Of a DNA stretch of 64,000 bases, positions 38,284 through 47,443 are shown piece by piece (the stretch's first letter is position 1; the number at the start of each line of letters is the position of its first letter). Below the pieces are notes generated by a model that did no database searches, had not been told where the DNA came from, and saw only the letters and a list, made by a program, of their open reading frames with translations. This DNA is from an uncultured Rhodocyclaceae bacterium. GTDB taxonomy: Bacteria > Pseudomonadota > Gammaproteobacteria > Burkholderiales > Rhodocyclaceae. The stretch lies in the NCBI GenBank assembly GCA_907163075.1, contig CAJQTY010000001.1:558001-622000 (forward strand), given 5' to 3'. The position numbers and the translations under genes are program-made.

Positions 38284-40678
38284 GGCCGACGAAGAGCAGC
38301 CGCCTTGGGTGCTCCAGTTCTGCCACGGTTATGACGGTCCCTTTCTCGACTGTGCGCGGCAGTATGCCGCGCTGTTTGCCGGCTCCCCTTATCGGGTGTG
38401 CACCGTCTATCTGACCGGCAAACCCAGCGCCGAAGTAGAAGCCGGTTCGGCTTCCGACGAGGTGATTTTTCTCGACTACTCAAGCCGCAAGTTGCGCGGA
38501 CTCAAACTCGAAGCCATCCGCGACTTAAGGCGTATCGCCACCGCGCGTAATTTCAGGTTCTGCATCGCACATCGTTTCAAGCCAATCTATGTTGCGCTGC
38601 TCGGCAGCGACCTTCCGGTAGTTGGCGTTCACCATGCCTTCGGCGTCTACAGGAGACGTTCGCGCCGGATATTCGCCGGTCTCTTCCAAGCGCGCCTGAC
38701 GCTGCTTGGTGTATCCAACGCCGTGCGCGACGATATCCGGGCTTGCCTCCGGGACTGGCCGGCCGAGCGTATCCAGACGCTGTACAACCGCATCGATGTC
38801 GAAGCAGTACAGGCGCAGCAGGAATCGCGTGAGGCGGCGCGCGCGTTTCTCGGTCTGCCGGAGAATGCCTGGGTGGTCGGCAACGTTGGCCGCCTGCACC
38901 CGGACAAGGACCAGGCCACGCTGCTTCGCGGTTTTGCCGAGGCCTCGGCACAACTACCCGCGGGCAGCCTGCTGGCGATCATGGGCAGCGGTCGGCTGGA
39001 AGGCGCACTGAAAGACCTGGCCGCCCAATTGGGCGTCGCCGGGCAGGTGCGCTTTCTCGGCCAGGTGCCCAACGGACGCCGCTATTTCAAGGCCTTCGAT
39101 GTTTTCGCCCTGACCTCCGACCATGAACCGTTTGGCATGGTGCTGCTGGAGGCCATGGCGGCCGGCGTGCCGGTCATCTCGACCGACTGCGGCGGTGGCC
39201 GCGAAGTCGCCCAGAACGCCGGCCGCCTGGTCCCTCTGGGCGATGCGTCGGCGCTGGCCACCGTGTTCGTGCAACAAACGCAAGCGGACCCCGGCGACTT
39301 GCGGCTGCTTCTCCAGCGCGCGCAGGAAGACCTGCGGATGCGCTTCTCGGATCAGGCTATAAGGCGGCAATTCTGGTCGCTGCCCGGCGTATCGAGCCTT
39401 GCCGATCCGGCCACGACGCATGGCGCCGAGACAAACCCCTGGCACGCAAAAGCCGAGGCTTTGGACCGCTACCGCTGGTTGTTGCTGCGCGAGCGCCACG
39501 GGGTACCAGGCAGCGCGCTGCGTTTCGTCCGCGATGCCGTTGTCGACGGGTGGTTCGGCTTACGCGCCAAACGGCGGCTCGGCCAGATCGATGAAGCCGA
39601 ACCCTGCGATTACCTTCTACTGCAATCATCGCCCAAGGTCGTTAAGCTTCAGCGCAAGAAACTGCTGATCGAGGCGCTGCGTCAACGGGGTTACCGCTTG
39701 ATCGAAACCGGGCTTCAGCTTCCGCGCGACATCTGTTACAAGCGCTTGCTCAAGCCTCCTCCATACCCGACACCGCTGCGCTATTTTGGCTACGCCGCTC
39801 ATGCCGCCTGGATCGTCGCGCACTATCAGCCGCGGCTCCTTATCAACGACCGTAACGGAAGCCTATATTCACCATTTCTGCGCCTGGCGCTCGCGGCCCG
39901 GCGGAGTCTGCTGGTGCACCTGGCGCACGCCACCACCGTGGAGAGTTCGCGCCGTTTGAGCATGAACGACTACGACTACTATCTGCTGTTCGGATCCAGT
40001 TCGCTTGAGGCCTTGCAGGCCAGAAAGCTGCGCTTTGGGACGTCTACCGTCGCCTTGGCTGGCTCGCACATGATAGACCACAGCTTCGATATGCCGCCGG
40101 CAAACCCGCTCGTGCGAACCGTGCTGATACTCGGCGTCGGTCCGGACAGGGAAAAGGAACCCGGCTACCAGCGTACTTACGGCCTGCTGCGCGATTGGGC
40201 GCGTGAGCATTCTCAATACCGCGTGCTGGTCAAACCCCACCCGCGCAGCGCCGTCCCATTCTGGCAGGAAGCGGCAAAAATGCTGGCAAACGTCAGCGTT
40301 CTGCCACCGGAGTGTTCGTTGGCACGTGCATTGGAACAGGCCAGTGTGGTGGTCAACATCATGTCCAACGCCGTGATTGAGGCCGGCTTAGCGGCGCGGC
40401 CGGTGATCTATTGCAACCTCGGTGACGATCGCGACATTTTTTCCCAGGAGCGTTTCCTCGGCCCGGTTGTAAGCAGCGCCGCCGAGTTCCAGTCACGTGT
40501 ACTCGCCATTGAGGACGATTTCGCCACCTACGTCGAAAAAGCGCGCGCCTGCGCCCATTTTCATCTCGCCCATGGTTCGCACGGCCTCGAAAAAGCCCTG
40601 CAGACGCTACAGTGCCTGCTGGAGCAGACGGCACTGCCCGAAGACATCGAGCAATGCGTATTGCCTGGACTACCGTGA
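38270..40678 (+). CDS. Two-domain glycosyltransferase (GT4 plus a second GT-B-like domain)
   Basis: This 802-residue protein joins two transferase-like parts. Residues 1-370 form a GT4 enzyme: VGNVGRLHPDKDQATLLRGF, and the donor-binding EPFGMVLLEAMAAGVPVIS near 285. From about residue 444 (CDYLLLQSSPKVVKL) to the end is another GT-B-like fold with LINDRNGSLYSPFLRLAL and VLVKPHPRS near 652, resembling capsule/polysialyl or glycerophosphotransferase enzymes. The ATG at 38270 (MNTPEADEEQPPW) overlaps the end of the carbamoyltransferase. It probably adds two consecutive units to a surface glycan. Donors and linkages are unknown. Confidence 0.75.
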   Translation: MNTPEADEEQPPWVLQFCHGYDGPFLDCARQYAALFAGSPYRVCTVYLTGKPSAEVEAGSASDEVIFLDYSSRKLRGLKLEAIRDLRRIATARNFRFCIAHRFKPIYVALLGSDLPVVGVHHAFGVYRRRSRRIFAGLFQARLTLLGVSNAVRDDIRACLRDWPAERIQTLYNRIDVEAVQAQQESREAARAFLGLPENAWVVGNVGRLHPDKDQATLLRGFAEASAQLPAGSLLAIMGSGRLEGALKDLAAQLGVAGQVRFLGQVPNGRRYFKAFDVFALTSDHEPFGMVLLEAMAAGVPVISTDCGGGREVAQNAGRLVPLGDASALATVFVQQTQADPGDLRLLLQRAQEDLRMRFSDQAIRRQFWSLPGVSSLADPATTHGAETNPWHAKAEALDRYRWLLLRERHGVPGSALRFVRDAVVDGWFGLRAKRRLGQIDEAEPCDYLLLQSSPKVVKLQRKKLLIEALRQRGYRLIETGLQLPRDICYKRLLKPPPYPTPLRYFGYAAHAAWIVAHYQPRLLINDRNGSLYSPFLRLALAARRSLLVHLAHATTVESSRRLSMNDYDYYLLFGSSSLEALQARKLRFGTSTVALAGSHMIDHSFDMPPANPLVRTVLILGVGPDREKEPGYQRTYGLLRDWAREHSQYRVLVKPHPRSAVPFWQEAAKMLANVSVLPPECSLARALEQASVVVNIMSNAVIEAGLAARPVIYCNLGDDRDIFSQERFLGPVVSSAAEFQSRVLAIEDDFATYVEKARACAHFHLAHGSHGLEKALQTLQCLLEQTALPEDIEQCVLPGLP

Positions 40679-40794
40679 CGTCCGTTTCAGATTCTCCTGT
40701 CAATGAATGCTTGCGACGCCAGGAAACGCCTGCTGGTGACAGCGCGTTGATTGGCCGTTGTCGAGCCTGTGTTTGGTGATTCACGGAGTGCGTT

Positions 40795-41982
40795 GTGGAA
40801 AATACGCTGCCTGAAGCGAACTGGTTGAAGTGGGTGCGGCAAATCGCCGCGTTCGGTCTGTTGGCCTATCTGGCTTCATTCTTTTTTCTTGGATCGAGCC
40901 AACAGAAGACGCTCTTTTACGTCTTGGTTGCTCTGCCCAACCTGGCTTTATTTGCTGATCTCCGACTGTTGCTCCGGAACCACAAGATACCCGTGTCACT
41001 TACTCTGATCTTCGTGGCTTATTTTGCCTTGAGTTCCTTGTGGTCTCAGGACGGCCACCTGGTTGAGGGTCTGAAGCGCGCGCTTTACGTAATTTGCCTC
41101 ATGCTCGCCGTAAATTCGACGATGAACATGCGACGGGATTCGGCACGATTGATTCCTTATTTCATATTGATCGTTGGCTCCTGCGCGGCATGCCTTATTT
41201 GTTTCATGGTCATCAGCAAAGGCCTCGCCAGCGCAGACCACTCGGCGATCTTGTCGGAGCGCCTTTCTTTGCAACAACTGGTCGGCTGGGGAGATAGCAA
41301 TCCGATCAATACCGCCGTTTACTTCGGTCTGGTGATTCTGACCGCATGGTGGACTTTTCCGCAGAGCAGATCGCTGATGAAGTTCGGTTTGCTTCTCCTG
41401 ATGACAGTCAGCGTGGCGGTCATATTCCTTTCGAAAAGCCGGGGTCCCTTTCTCGCGGTTGCCTTCACACTGTTTCTCATTTCACTCGTCAGGCGGCACA
41501 GGGACGATCTGATACTGTGGGCAATTGCGCTGCTGACCGGCATTGCCGCGGTACTCTATTTCAACCTTCTCCCGATGATTCTGGACAGGGCAAGCTCGCC
41601 AAATTACCGTGTTGAAATCTGGCTGCATACGATTGAATTAATCAAGGAACACCTGTTTTTTGGACAAGGTTTCGGTCAATCCGCCGATATTCCCATTTCG
41701 TCAGAGGGCAGTAGCGTTATCGTCACGCATGCGCACGCCTCGGTTCTTGAGACGTTCCGGGTCGGCGGCCTGGTCGGAGGAATCCTTTTCTTGGCCATGG
41801 TGGCGTCCATTTTTTCGCGGTCGTTAGCACATGACCGGGAGCGCCGGTTCTTTGTCTATTGGCTGATTTTCGGACTGATATGCCTGACGACCAACGGCCG
41901 CCTCCCCCTGGGGCGACCGTCGGTAGAATGGTTTGCCTTTTGGATTCCACTGTTTCTATTGACTCGGCACGATAATGCTTGA
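40795..41982 (+). CDS. O-antigen ligase/polymerase (WaaL/Wzy-like), 3' end rewritten by an IS
   Basis: This polytopic membrane protein of 395 residues has the Wzy_C region (SKSRGPFLAVAFTLFLISLV, then YRVEIWLHTIELIKEHLFFG and a periplasmic loop with VTHAHASVLETFRVGG). It would join O-antigen or another glycan to the lipid A core, or polymerise it. The start is GTG at 40795 after CGGAG. Codons up to 41958 are native; the last seven residues (LTRHDNA) and the stop are encoded by the IS630 element beginning at 41959. Rejoining the flanks across the element restores an open frame of 18 more codons, ending at 43137. Whether the altered tail matters is unknown. Confidence 0.8.
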   Translation: MENTLPEANWLKWVRQIAAFGLLAYLASFFFLGSSQQKTLFYVLVALPNLALFADLRLLLRNHKIPVSLTLIFVAYFALSSLWSQDGHLVEGLKRALYVICLMLAVNSTMNMRRDSARLIPYFILIVGSCAACLICFMVISKGLASADHSAILSERLSLQQLVGWGDSNPINTAVYFGLVILTAWWTFPQSRSLMKFGLLLLMTVSVAVIFLSKSRGPFLAVAFTLFLISLVRRHRDDLILWAIALLTGIAAVLYFNLLPMILDRASSPNYRVEIWLHTIELIKEHLFFGQGFGQSADIPISSEGSSVIVTHAHASVLETFRVGGLVGGILFLAMVASIFSRSLAHDRERRFFVYWLIFGLICLTTNGRLPLGRPSVEWFAFWIPLFLLTRHDNA

Positions 41983-43078
41983 AATATTCGGATCGATCCC
42001 CATGTTGGATGAATGGAAAAAGACGACGCAAGATATTCAACACTTGAGCAACTGCATGAACGGCGGAAGCAAGTCGTGCGGTTACATCGCAAAGGTTACG
42101 GCGTAATGCAAATCGTCGAACTCTGTGGGCTTTCGTATCCGACAGTTCGTGCTGCCATTGATCGCTATGAAGAAGGAGGCCTTGCTGCCATCAGACCAGC
42201 CACGCGCGGCAAGCGCGCTGGCCAAGGGCGAACATTGACCGAAGAGCAAGAGCAGACGATCCGAAAAATCATTTGCGATAAGCGCCCAGAGCAACTGAAG
42301 ATGGAATTTGCGCTGTGGAACCGGGCGGCAGTGATGCAACTGATCGAACGGGAGTACGGCATCAAGCTATCGGTACGCGGTGTCGGCAACTATCTGTCGC
42401 GCTGGGGTTTCACCCCACAGAAGCCGATCAAAAAGGCTTACGAGCAGCGACCGGAAGCCGTACAGGCTTGGCTTGATGAGCAATACCCCGAGATTGAGAA
42501 ACGTGCCAAGGCAGAGGGTGGCGAGATTCACTGGGGCGATGAGACTGCTTTGGTCAATACCGATGTGCGCGGTCGTTGCTACGCACCGGCTGGCAAGACC
42601 CCGGTAACCTTCACCGTGGGGGGTACCCGGCAGAAGTTGTCGATGATTGCCACGGTGACAAACCAGGGAAAGACACGCTGGATGATCATTGATGAGGCCT
42701 TCAATTCCGACAAATTGATTGAGTTCCTTGAAGCCCTGATCAAGGATGCCGGCAAGAAGGTGTTTCTGATTCTCGACAACCTGCGAGTCCATCACAGCAA
42801 ACCGGTCAAGGCATGGGCCGCTGAACATCAGGACAAAATCGAACTCTTCTATCTGCCCAGTTACAGCCCGGAACTGAATCCAGAAGAACGCCTTAACGCC
42901 GACCTCAAGCATGCTATCGGCACCAAGGTGCCGGTGCGTACCAAGGCAAAACTGAAACTCGCTGCCACAGAACACATGGTCAAACTCGAACAATCACCCG
43001 AGCGGGTCAAAAGCTTCTTCCAGGATCCACGGGTCAAATATGCCGCTTGAAACTTCAAACTTCATCTGGCCGGATCAA
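41959..43078 (+). mobile_element. IS630-family insertion sequence, copy 1
   Basis: This 1120-base element is bounded by TA dinucleotides at 41957-41958 and 43079-43080, as expected for IS630-family targets. Ends are imperfect inverted repeats: TTGACTCGGC at the left and TTGATCCGGC (read inward) at the right. Boundaries were set by comparison with the inverted copy at 61931-63050, where similarity stops at the same bases. It carries one intact transposase gene. Confidence 0.95.
42013..43050 (+). CDS. IS630-family transposase (copy 1)
   Basis: This 345-residue transposase has an N-terminal helix-turn-helix (VRLHRKGYGVMQIVELCGLS, TVRAAIDRYEEGGLA) and a DDE catalytic domain. The acidic residues lie in IHWGDETALV, FLILDNLRVHH and SPELNPEERLNADLK. 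All motifs are intact, so the element may still move. The protein is identical to that of copy 2. Confidence 0.96.
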   Translation: MEKDDARYSTLEQLHERRKQVVRLHRKGYGVMQIVELCGLSYPTVRAAIDRYEEGGLAAIRPATRGKRAGQGRTLTEEQEQTIRKIICDKRPEQLKMEFALWNRAAVMQLIEREYGIKLSVRGVGNYLSRWGFTPQKPIKKAYEQRPEAVQAWLDEQYPEIEKRAKAEGGEIHWGDETALVNTDVRGRCYAPAGKTPVTFTVGGTRQKLSMIATVTNQGKTRWMIIDEAFNSDKLIEFLEALIKDAGKKVFLILDNLRVHHSKPVKAWAAEHQDKIELFYLPSYSPELNPEERLNADLKHAIGTKVPVRTKAKLKLAATEHMVKLEQSPERVKSFFQDPRVKYAA

Positions 43079-43194
43079 TAATAATGTTTAGCCCGCCCGT
43101 AGCACGGTCACAACCCGCTGTCAGCGTGCTCAAATGAAGTTCCTGTTGATGCGCTTTACGGGATTCTTTCCGGGCCAGCGCCCTATCGGCTCGA

Positions 43195-45120
43195 TTACCG
43201 ATTTTTCCTGGTATTGATATACCGCCCCAACTCCTCCATCATGCTGCCCAGGTTTTTGGCTTTGCGCGCGAAAACCTCATCCTGTTCCTTTGCGGACAAC
43301 GCCTCGTCACGCGCGCCGGTAACGACGGGGTGCTGGGTCGCCACGACGGCCAGCGGCATGACGATCTTCACATCGTTGTCGATATAGGCCGTACTCGACC
43401 ATTCGGCCAGCACGGCATGATCTCGTGTTTCGTCTGAAAACAGGTTGATACCCGTTGTGTAATCGCGCTTCGGATTCCTGACGCCAAGGATCGGCATCAG
43501 CGTCGGGATAAGGTCCATGTGGTTGCTCATCCCCTCATAGACCGACGGTTTCATTCCCGGAACCCAGAGCACGAGCGGCGTGCGGATTTGCTGATCGGTG
43601 AAGGCCGAGTTGTGCCCCCAGCGCCCGTTTTCCATGAACTCCTCGCCGTGATCGCCGAGCACCAGGACAATCGTACTATCGAGCAGGTTGTTCTTTTTCA
43701 GGTAATCGAAGATGCGCCCGAACTGGCTGTCCAGGTGGTGCACCGAATTGACATAGCGGTTCTTGATGAGGTGGATCTGGCTGGCCAGTTCCTGCCGGCT
43801 CAAGGTAAAGTAGTTGATGTCGTCCGGGTACGGCGTGCGAATCACGCTCTCCGGCGGGAAATAATATCGTGCATGCGGTGACTCGAAAAACATGAACGTG
43901 AAGAACGGCCTGTTCTTGTCCCGCGTATCGATGAACTTGAGCAGACTGGCCACGTTCTGCTGATCTTTTTCCCATCCCTGGGCATCACCGGGAATCTCAT
44001 GCAACTGGTCCGCCGGCACCTGGCTGAAAATTGTGGAATCAAATTCCGGGTAGCTGAATTTCGCGCTCGTATACAAACTCATCTGATAATTCTGGGCCTT
44101 GAGCACGTCGATGATCGGCGCGCCTTTGCGTTCCGCCAGCATGGGAAACCAGTAGTTGCCGGGGATTCCGGTGAACATGCTGAACACGCCGACGCGCGTT
44201 CCATTGCCGCCGCTGTAGTTGCGCGTGAAACGCGTGGCGTTTTGCGCGAAGGCCCAGGTATTGGGCATGATTTCGGCATCCAGCATGTCGGCACGCCAGG
44301 ATTCCGACACCAGCCAGACGATATTGAGCGGCTTGGCGGGCTTATCGACCTCAAGCGGATTGAGCGGGTAATCGAGGCTGCCCTTGGCCAGCTGGAACTC
44401 TTTCTTTCGCTCGACCTTGACGCCGATCTTGCTCAACAGCGTGCGCGCCGAGATACCCAGGTAGTACGGTACTTTCTGAGTCAACGAACTTACACTCATT
44501 ACCCCGGTCGCCGTGCTGTACGCATAAAACATGCGTTCGCCGACCGTAGTGACGAGAAACAGGACCGTCAGCCCGACGAAGAAGCGGCGCGTGACCCAGC
44601 TCGGCTCGCCGAACTTGCGATAGACAAAGAGCGTGCTGGCCAGCAGCAAGGCCTGTAGCAACAGGAAGGCGAGCGCGATGGTGGCAAAGGTCGCGTTCGA
44701 GGCCGTGCTGGCGCCCAGCGACTCCAGTCCGCCGGGGGTCGACACCAGATTGATGACGAAGCTGTTTATGAAGATGCCGTAGAGCGTATAGAGCTTGGCA
44801 TTGGCGTAAAAGAACAGCGTGGTGATGCCCGTACTCAGCACCGCCAGCGGATAGAACACGGCTTTGTGCCCGATCTGGCGTTCGCGGTGCACGAATTTCT
44901 CGACCAGCCAGGTGAGGACCAGCGCGGGAATCAGGTAGATCAAGCCATACGTCAGCCAGACCGCGACGGCAAAGCCGAGAATCAGCGGCCCCTCGCTGCT
45001 GGCCGACGCGAAATCAATGCCGTCCCAGGTGATGGCGAGGAGTACGAGATAAGTCAGCAGGAAAAAATAGGCTAGAACGCGGCGTAATTGGTGTACGGAC
45101 AGCAAAGAAGGTATCTCCAT
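43195..45120 (-). CDS. YejM/PbgA-like inner-membrane sulfatase-fold protein
   Basis: This 641-residue protein has five predicted transmembrane helices in the first 190 residues (LAYFFLLTYLVLLAITW and following) and a periplasmic sulfatase-fold domain (NIVWLVSESWRADMLDAEIM, GGNGTRVGVFSMFTGIPGNY, STIVLVLGDHGEEFMENG). Order and motifs resemble YejM (PbgA/LapC), which senses LPS at the inner membrane and controls LpxC turnover in E. coli. Simple phosphoethanolamine-transferase activity is an alternative. The ATG at 45120 is chosen; the frame upstream to 45240 reads into the leader region. It is divergent from msbA. Confidence 0.75.
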   Translation of the reverse strand: MEIPSLLSVHQLRRVLAYFFLLTYLVLLAITWDGIDFASASSEGPLILGFAVAVWLTYGLIYLIPALVLTWLVEKFVHRERQIGHKAVFYPLAVLSTGITTLFFYANAKLYTLYGIFINSFVINLVSTPGGLESLGASTASNATFATIALAFLLLQALLLASTLFVYRKFGEPSWVTRRFFVGLTVLFLVTTVGERMFYAYSTATGVMSVSSLTQKVPYYLGISARTLLSKIGVKVERKKEFQLAKGSLDYPLNPLEVDKPAKPLNIVWLVSESWRADMLDAEIMPNTWAFAQNATRFTRNYSGGNGTRVGVFSMFTGIPGNYWFPMLAERKGAPIIDVLKAQNYQMSLYTSAKFSYPEFDSTIFSQVPADQLHEIPGDAQGWEKDQQNVASLLKFIDTRDKNRPFFTFMFFESPHARYYFPPESVIRTPYPDDINYFTLSRQELASQIHLIKNRYVNSVHHLDSQFGRIFDYLKKNNLLDSTIVLVLGDHGEEFMENGRWGHNSAFTDQQIRTPLVLWVPGMKPSVYEGMSNHMDLIPTLMPILGVRNPKRDYTTGINLFSDETRDHAVLAEWSSTAYIDNDVKIVMPLAVVATQHPVVTGARDEALSAKEQDEVFARKAKNLGSMMEELGRYINTRKNR

Positions 45121-45217
45121 AGGTGCGGCAGGGCCTCTAAGGCACGTGACCCCGGGTGCAAGTTCCCGAAGCTCGCCACAAGGCGTTAGCCCGGAAGTAT
45201 ACCCTTGCCCGACGACA

Positions 45218-45381
45218 AGCCGCCTGTCGGGCTTGACCAAGTCGGCTGCAAAAAGCGGGAAGACGGCTCATTTTTCCCCGTATTTCGGCGCGAATAGAAC
45301 AACTATTCGCTTCAAATCCGCGAAAAACTGCGCTCGTCTCCCGCTTTTTTCGCTTCGACCCATCAAGCCCGACAGGCGGCT
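45218..45381. repeat. Long imperfect palindrome between the YejM-like gene and msbA
   Basis: A 164-base segment is arranged symmetrically about position 45300. The outer arms are a perfect 19-base inverted repeat (45218-45236 and 45363-45381), beginning AGCCGCCTGTCGGG. Inner arms include AGCGGGA and TCCCGCT, and the centre is GCGAATAG-AACAA-CTATTCGC (45290-45310). It could form a long interrupted hairpin. It has the look of a MITE-like or other interspersed element but I cannot see another copy in this window. The rest of the 403-base gap (45121-45523) shows no gene. Confidence 0.8.
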
Positions 45382-45523
45382 AGCCATAACTCCGGAATCA
45401 GGGGAACGCGGTGGCGCCCGCCAGGGAAACCACCCGTGCAAACGATCGGCGCGCCGCCACCGTGAGCCGCTTGGCGGCCATGTTAAACTCCACGCTCGAT
45501 TGTCCCGCCAGAACGTGTAAACA

Positions 45524-47326
45524 ATGCAGCAATCCGGCACACAGCCCGTTTCATCCCTGAAAATATATCTGCGGCTGCTAAGCTACCTGCGGCCCATGGT
45601 CGGCCTGTTCGCCATCAGCCTCCTCGGCTTTATTGTATTCGCCTCGTCGCAACCGCTGCTGGCAGCCATCCTGAAGTACTTTGTCGATGGCCTGACCACG
45701 CCTTCCGCGTCGACCTTCCATGACATTCCGGTGCTTGGCAAGCTCGATCTGGCCTACGGTGTGCCTTTGATGCTCGTGATCATCGTCATCTGGCAGGGCA
45801 TCGGCTCGTTTTTCGGCAACTACTATCTCGCCAGGGTATCACTGGGCTTGGTCAATGACCTGCGCCGTGCCCTTTTTGAAAGCCTCCTGCGTCTTCCTAA
45901 TGCCTATTTCGACCACAACAATTCGGGGCACCTGATCTCGCGCATCGCCTACAACGTCACCATGGTCACCGGCGCCGCGACCGATGCGATCAAAGTGATG
46001 ATCAGGGAAGGACTTACCGTGGTCTTTCTGTTTGGCTATCTGCTGTGGATGAACTGGAAGCTCACGCTGGTCATGGTGCTCATCCTGCCGGTCATCGGCG
46101 TGATGGCCAGCGGCGCCAGCCGCAAGTTCCGCAAGCAAAGCAAGAAGATCCAGTCGGCCATGGGCGACCTCACCCATATCGCGTCGGAAACCATACAGGG
46201 ATACCGCGTCGTGCGCAGTTTTGGCGGCGAGGATTACGAGGCCGGACGTTTCCGCGCCTCAAGTGAAGCCAACACCAAGAAGCAACTGCGCATGGCGAAG
46301 ATCGCCGCGAGTTTCACCCCGGCGCTGCAACTGGTGACATTCAGCACGATGTCCGTCTTGCTTCTCCTCGTCCTGCTGCTGCGCGGCGACTCGTCGGCCG
46401 GTGACCTGGTCGCCTACATTACCGCGGCCGGCATGCTGCCCAAGCCGATCCGCCAGCTGTCCGAAATCAGTGCGACGATCCAGAAGGGGCTGGCCGGCGC
46501 CGAGAGCATTTTTTCCCAGCTCGACGAGGCGCCCGAACAGGACAACGGCACGGTGACGCGCGATCGCGTCTCCGGCCGGCTCGAAGTCAGGAACCTGACG
46601 TTCAGCTACGACAGCAGCAGCAAGCGGGTGCTCGACGATGTCAGTTTCTCCATCGAACCCGGGCAGATGCTGGCCCTCGTCGGACGTTCGGGGAGCGGAA
46701 AATCGACCTTGGCCAATCTGATTCCGCGCTTTTATCATCACCAACAGGGGCAGATCCTGATCGACGGCGTCGACGTCAAGGATTACACCCTGCGCAACCT
46801 GCGCAGCCACATTGCGCTGGTCACCCAGCAAACGTCGCTGTTCAACGATACGGTAGCCAACAATATTGCCTACGGCGATCTGGCCGGCGCGCCGCGGGCG
46901 GACATCGAAAAGTCCGCCGAGGCGGCCCATGCACGGGAATTCATCGACCAGCTTCCGGCTGGCTTCGACACCCTGGTCGGAGAAAACGGCGTCCTCCTTT
47001 CCGGCGGCCAGCGGCAGCGCCTGGCGATTGCCCGCGCCGTCCTGAAGGATGCGCCAATCCTCATTCTCGACGAGGCCACTTCGGCCCTCGACACGGAGTC
47101 GGAACGCCACATTCAGCAAGCGCTGGATCATGTCATGACCAACCGCACCACCCTGGTCATCGCCCACCGCTTGTCCACCATCGAAAAGGCCGATGTGATC
47201 ATGGTCATGGATCAGGGACGCATCGTCGAACGCGGAACCCACGCCGAGTTGTTGGCCGCCAACGGTCACTATGCCCGCCTGCACGCCATGCAGTTCCGCG
47301 ACGAGGATTCACCAGGCAGCGCCTGA
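45524..47326 (+). CDS. msbA: Lipid A export ABC transporter MsbA
   Basis: This 600-residue half-transporter flips lipid A-core across the inner membrane as a homodimer. Six transmembrane helices occupy residues 20-300. The nucleotide-binding domain has Walker A VGRSGSGKSTLAN near residue 390, the signature LLSGGQRQRLAIARA near 494, and Walker B ILILDEATSALD. Length is standard. It is divergent from the YejM-like gene and followed by sugar-nucleotide and glycosyltransferase genes. Confidence 0.93.
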   Translation: MQQSGTQPVSSLKIYLRLLSYLRPMVGLFAISLLGFIVFASSQPLLAAILKYFVDGLTTPSASTFHDIPVLGKLDLAYGVPLMLVIIVIWQGIGSFFGNYYLARVSLGLVNDLRRALFESLLRLPNAYFDHNNSGHLISRIAYNVTMVTGAATDAIKVMIREGLTVVFLFGYLLWMNWKLTLVMVLILPVIGVMASGASRKFRKQSKKIQSAMGDLTHIASETIQGYRVVRSFGGEDYEAGRFRASSEANTKKQLRMAKIAASFTPALQLVTFSTMSVLLLLVLLLRGDSSAGDLVAYITAAGMLPKPIRQLSEISATIQKGLAGAESIFSQLDEAPEQDNGTVTRDRVSGRLEVRNLTFSYDSSSKRVLDDVSFSIEPGQMLALVGRSGSGKSTLANLIPRFYHHQQGQILIDGVDVKDYTLRNLRSHIALVTQQTSLFNDTVANNIAYGDLAGAPRADIEKSAEAAHAREFIDQLPAGFDTLVGENGVLLSGGQRQRLAIARAVLKDAPILILDEATSALDTESERHIQQALDHVMTNRTTLVIAHRLSTIEKADVIMVMDQGRIVERGTHAELLAANGHYARLHAMQFRDEDSPGSA

Positions 47327-47377
47327 GAAGCCTGCGGCACGACAAAATCATCACTCGCATGTACCTGGAGCAACGCA

Positions 47378-47443
47378 ATGAAAATCTCTGCAATCGGACC
47401 GGATCGGGGTTTCGCCTACTTCCCCGCCGGCAGGCCTAAATGA
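47378..47443 (+). CDS. Possible 21-codon upstream open frame
   Basis: A short frame starts with ATG after a TGGAG site 7 bases upstream ([12 protein letters not shown] at its start). It stops in an ATGA overlap with the epimerase start at 47440. It could be a coupling leader peptide, or a leftover of a longer gene. There is no similarity I can name; it may be chance. Confidence 0.3.
   Translation: MKISAIGPDRGFAYFPAGRPK

Noticed and set aside
43134-43217. 27-codon frame starting MKFLLMRFTGFFPG after the IS630 element
   Set aside because: It overlaps the stop of the reconstructed ligase (ATGA) and looks gene-like at its start, but it ends inside the YejM-like gene and has no identifiable family; possibly a relic. 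Not called as a gene.
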